In this document: piece by piece, positions 60,924 to 64,000 of the stretch
Position numbering within the stretch: the stretch's first letter is position 1
Layout of the letters: each line of letters starts with the position of its first letter
DNA from: Gymnopus androsaceus JB14
Lineage: Eukaryota > Basidiomycota > Agaricomycetes > Agaricales > Omphalotaceae
Direction: 5' to 3'
NCBI GenBank assembly: GCA_009733575.1
Contig: ML769395.1
Location: 1 to 64,000 of the forward strand
Length of the DNA: 64,000 nt
Position numbers and translations under genes: made by a program
The notes under the pieces: generated by a model
What the model was told of the DNA's origin: nothing
Databases searched by the model: none
What the model saw: only the letters and a program-made list of their open reading frames with translations

Positions 60924-63212
60924 TCACAGAATAAAACCAATCCCACTTCCACCAAGACCCAAATCCTTCTCAAAATCCTTCTGTATATTCAACACTGTCT
61001 CCACCGTCTCCAACGCGACTCTCTCCCCATTAAACTCAGCCAGACTCTTCGCTGTCTTCACCGCATTCTTGATCTGTCTCCCATTCAAGATGTGCTTTTC
61101 CAAAACATCATAGGCCTTGTCATCCATGTCGACCTTATCATCACCCAAACGGGAGAGGAATGTCTTCCAGACGGCGCGTCGAGATTCGGAAGGGAGGTCG
61201 TTGTATTTGAGGGCGATGTGGATCCGAGATTGGAATGCTTCGTCGAAGGATCCGACGCGATTTGTGGTGATGAAGAGGATTCCTGTAGTTGGTGTAAGAG
61301 GCGACTTCTAAAAGGGTCAGAGATGGTACTTACCCTGATAGTACTCCATTAACCGAAGAAATATGGATACTAGGGCGTTCCGGTTGATGTCTTGCAGAGA
61401 ACGTTGTTCAAGGAATACATCTCCCTCGTCGAGGAGTAGAACAGCTCTAAAAGCAGTGGCAACATCCAATATTCGGCCTAAGTTCTCCTCAAGAGCCGTA
61501 GGGTTTGTTCCAAGCTCACCGGAAGATACCGCGTATAGTGGTCGCTTGGTAAATTCGGCGACAGATTCAGCTCTAAAATGAAAGAAAGTCAGCAAAATTC
61601 CAGGTCCATACAAGAGAAAATTTGCGAACGTCAGTGTCTTCCCAACGCCCGGAGGCCCATGTAAAACACTAATCAACCCCTTGCCCTTCCCCTTGATAAC
61701 ATCGTCGAACCCGCTGTCGCTCTCGCTATCCTTCATATGACTCTGCACCAACGCCCTAACAATATTCTTCTGCTTCACAGGCAACACCAACTGCTCAAAC
61801 GCATGTTCGTTCCACTGCACAGGAGAAAGCTTATCAATGAAAAGCTCAACCCACTCCTTCTCGTTGAAAGTGAATCCGCATACAAAACTGGTCGCATGAA
61901 GGCATTGATCATCCGTTAAAGATTTTGGTGTCTCCGCCCGTGCGGATAGTGAATCGACTTCGACACTATCGAATGATTCCACGGAAATTGCACGACCCGT
62001 ATTAATCCTCCCAAACGTCTCCGCATCCACCATCACCCGTCCATGAATGCTTAACCTAATCTTGCGCTTCATCACCATTGGACCAAATGCAAGACCAGAA
62101 TATTCCATGTAATGCTTTCCCTGGTAAATTTCGAATAGTCGTCCTCTCTTAATTAGGGCTTCACGTATAGCGCTCTCCCGGGAGTGCCACGATAATGGGT
62201 ACGCGACAAGAGAGGTGATTGGGACGGAGCCAACAAAAGGACGGATTTTGAAGTTGTCCTCAACAGTACCAAATTTCCGACCGTCGTAGTCAGTGTAGGT
62301 GATGTACAGCTCGTGGTAGTCTTTCCATTTGGTGGAGCTGGTGAGGGTGAATGCGCGAGGATTGTCGTCAAGGGGAGCATAGATCGTGCAGCCGGGTTTC
62401 ATAATAGTCCAGAGTCTGTAGAGCGAGGTTAAAATTCGGGCTATTCTTTCGGACGGAAAATGTACCCACAGTTCGTAGGTGATGAGTCCTTGTGCAGTCA
62501 AATTTTCATACTGCTTGATGAGACTACTTTCTTGCTCTTCATACCATTCCAACAGAAATTTCAAGTGTGTTCTCCCTTCCTCATTGCCGACCTTTCCCTC
62601 CCTGTACGCCCTCCAGAGCTCCTGGCGATAATGCAGCAATGCTTTGACTGGGAGCTCAGCTCCACCTTTTCCGTCGCGAATGACTGCCCGGGATAATCCT
62701 TTATGACGTCCTTCAAGATAGTTTTTAAAGGACGAGACTTGATTTCAATGTCCGAATCTTCATATCGGTCGTCTTCCTCGTCAAAGTTCCGTGTATAAGT
62801 CAACACGAAATTCGACCATTTGTCTCCAGTTTTTTCGGGGGGAGGGGTGCCGGCTTCGGTGATCTGGGGATATCCTTTGGAGTCGTAGTGTCTTTCAAGG
62901 TGCATTGTTTCTAGCCTCATAGGTCGGGTACCGCTTGCATCTGGATTGAAAGAGTTGGTCTATGAAGTAACCACTTCTGAATAAATCTACCTTTAGCCTG
63001 AACTTGTTGGTTCCTGAAGACTCTGGGTCGATGGAGGATCTTGTAACCTTGAATGCGTCAACAGGTGCAGCTGCACTGGTCGAAAACATATTGAAGGGAC
63101 CATAATACACGCCAATCTTCAGCGCTGAGCAGCTAAATCTCAAAGAGGCTTGTGAACTCTGAGACGAGCGCCGAAGGAATCTGCAGGAGCTTTGGCGGAG
63201 GGCATGAAGCAT
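60924..63212 (-). CDS. AAA ATPase with mitochondrial-type leader, possible 5-bp duplication
   Basis: ATG at 63212 opens a basic, Ser-rich presequence-like leader (MLHALRQSSCRFLRRSSQ). A large N-terminal region follows (VLTYTRNFDEEDDRYED, ELWRAYREGKVGNEEGRTH, VSFAGYPL-like SLVAYPLSWH). The AAA core has Walker A HGPPGVGKT, a DEGDVFLE Walker B and LFITTNRVGSFDEAFQSR. A C-terminal lid starts ILNGRQIKNAVKTAKSLAEF and ends GSGIGFIL. This is the pattern of ATAD-like AAA proteins expanded in fungi. At 62653-62662 a tandem AGCTCAGCTC breaks the frame between KVEL and PVKALLHYRQ; removing one AGCTC restores it. The first intron is either 31 nt or uses another acceptor. Function unknown. Confidence 0.7.
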
Positions 63213-63755
63213 AGATACTGTGTTTGAACCCTCGGCGTTATCTATCAGTAAAGGCTGAGCTAGGTCAGTGAGAAATTAGGGACCAAGAACGCTACACACC
63301 TTAAGAAACACCGGCCAATAAACAGACTGCGCCGCGCTGTGCCGTCAAGCTCTCCAGAAACGCGTTCCCCGATTCAAATTAAGGAGTATGTTGTAGATTC
63401 TGCTCCAGTTCTAAATTATTTTGAGTATGAGAATAGCAAATTAATGAGTGATGAGCAAGGAGTTGGCGTTGGGCGTCAGCGCCTAATCGCTCAGATTGAA
63501 TGTGACTTCCTTATCTCTTTCATCTCTTTCGTCCTGCAAATTGCGTGCAAAGGTATTAATTCTTCATTGATTATTTGAATCAAGCTCAAAGATTACAATA
63601 CTCTACTTTAGATTCTGTGATTTTGCAACGTGGAGCTCAGCAAAAAAAAACCTTCGAAGATTGATATACTACGCCGTCCCAATTAGTCTTAGGTCTGTTC
63701 TTCGCTGGACTCTACCACGTATCTTAATAATCTTTTTGGTAGACATATATCTACC

Positions 63756-64000
63756 ATGAATATATCAGATCACGGTACATGTCCCAGCTGCGGACTGGAT
63801 CTGATGGATGTTCATAGGAATGGGAGCTCGAGTCCTGAGCTTGCCTCGAGCCCAGATGTTCAGAAGCTACTCCAGTCGAATGATGAGCCTACACCCTCTT
63901 TGATGGCCAGGCTCATGTCTCAACGCTCTGCGACGGAGCTTCGCCTTTCACAGATCTCTAAACACTTACAAAATCTCGAAGCTAGTGATCGCTGAGCTCA
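63756..64000 (+). CDS. N-terminus of an F-box-type protein, cut by the window edge
   Basis: ATG at 63756 gives MNISDHGTCPSCGLDLMDVH, then SSPDVQKLLQSNDEPTPSLM and a coiled coil (ATELRLSQISKHLQNLEASD). A CxxC start followed by a short coiled coil is the usual beginning of mushroom F-box proteins, with the F-box about 30 residues further on, outside the window. TGA at 63993-63995 stops the frame just where the coiled coil should continue, so it may be another decayed copy or an intron may remove it. Confidence 0.45.

Noticed and set aside
62960..62990. 31-nt intron in the AAA gene as a real ultrashort intron
   Set aside because: It would join the frame (FRLK to TNSFNPD), but it is much shorter than any other intron here and an alternative acceptor or an indel is as likely; left unresolved.

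Overview
This window is nuclear DNA of a filamentous basidiomycete, most likely an Agaricomycete (mushroom-forming fungus). The reasons are: genes densely split by 50-60 nt GT-AG introns, coronin and CLA4 orthologues with that structure, expanded mushroom families (DUF6589-like, BCS1-like AAA ATPases, F-box proteins with short coiled-coil N-termini, Plavaka transposases), and tyrosine-recombinase retroelements. The species cannot be named from the sequence.

Layout. 1-3.1 kb: host genes, a 74-residue single-span membrane protein and coronin (the latter with a 10-nt microexon). 4.2-10.3 kb: a decayed, divergently transcribed DUF6589-like / RecQ-type helicase pair sharing a 49-bp spacer. 10.3-13.8 kb: a hAT transposon whose 12-exon transposase gene is fully open (828 codons). 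13.8-18.7 kb: minisatellites, a 467-bp hAT-type miniature element with a perfect 8-bp target duplication, and a CACTA/Tnp2 remnant. 18.8-25.1 kb: degenerate mushroom-specific genes (one with a Zn2Cys6-like cysteine pattern), a protein-kinase fragment and repeats. 25.2-29.2 kb: an intact 524-residue gene of unknown function beside a scrambled beta-tubulin pseudogene. 29.8-33.3 kb: a Plavaka transposase. 33.5-34.0 kb: the tail of a tyrosine-recombinase element.

34.4-42.5 kb holds two intact host genes: CLA4, a PH-CRIB-kinase PAK (12 exons, 911 codons), and a 595-residue membrane protein with a lumenal domain. 42.6-44.2 kb is an F-box gene with one frameshift. Its upstream side is buried under transposons: an element with 35-bp terminal inverted repeats starts 28 bp before the F-box ATG and is itself split by a decayed tyrosine-recombinase retroelement (44.3-49.6 kb). 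A second, intact tyrosine-recombinase retroelement with perfect split direct repeats lies at 50.9-56.9 kb. 58.3-63.2 kb holds two convergent AAA-ATPase genes, each with one suspected frame lesion, and the window ends in the N-terminus of an F-box-type gene.

Two themes run through the window. First, the unrelated decayed genes are interrupted almost only by TGA, as expected if CGA codons were lost by deamination of methylated CpG; the direct repeats of the older retroelement diverge in the same way (11 substitutions, all transitions, 9 at CpG). Second, several hAT-like elements share one design, with ends densely packed with a short element-specific motif. Gene models called intact were checked by hand: exon sums are multiples of three, splice sites follow GT-AG and the frames stay open. 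Family names come from recognised motifs, not from searches.
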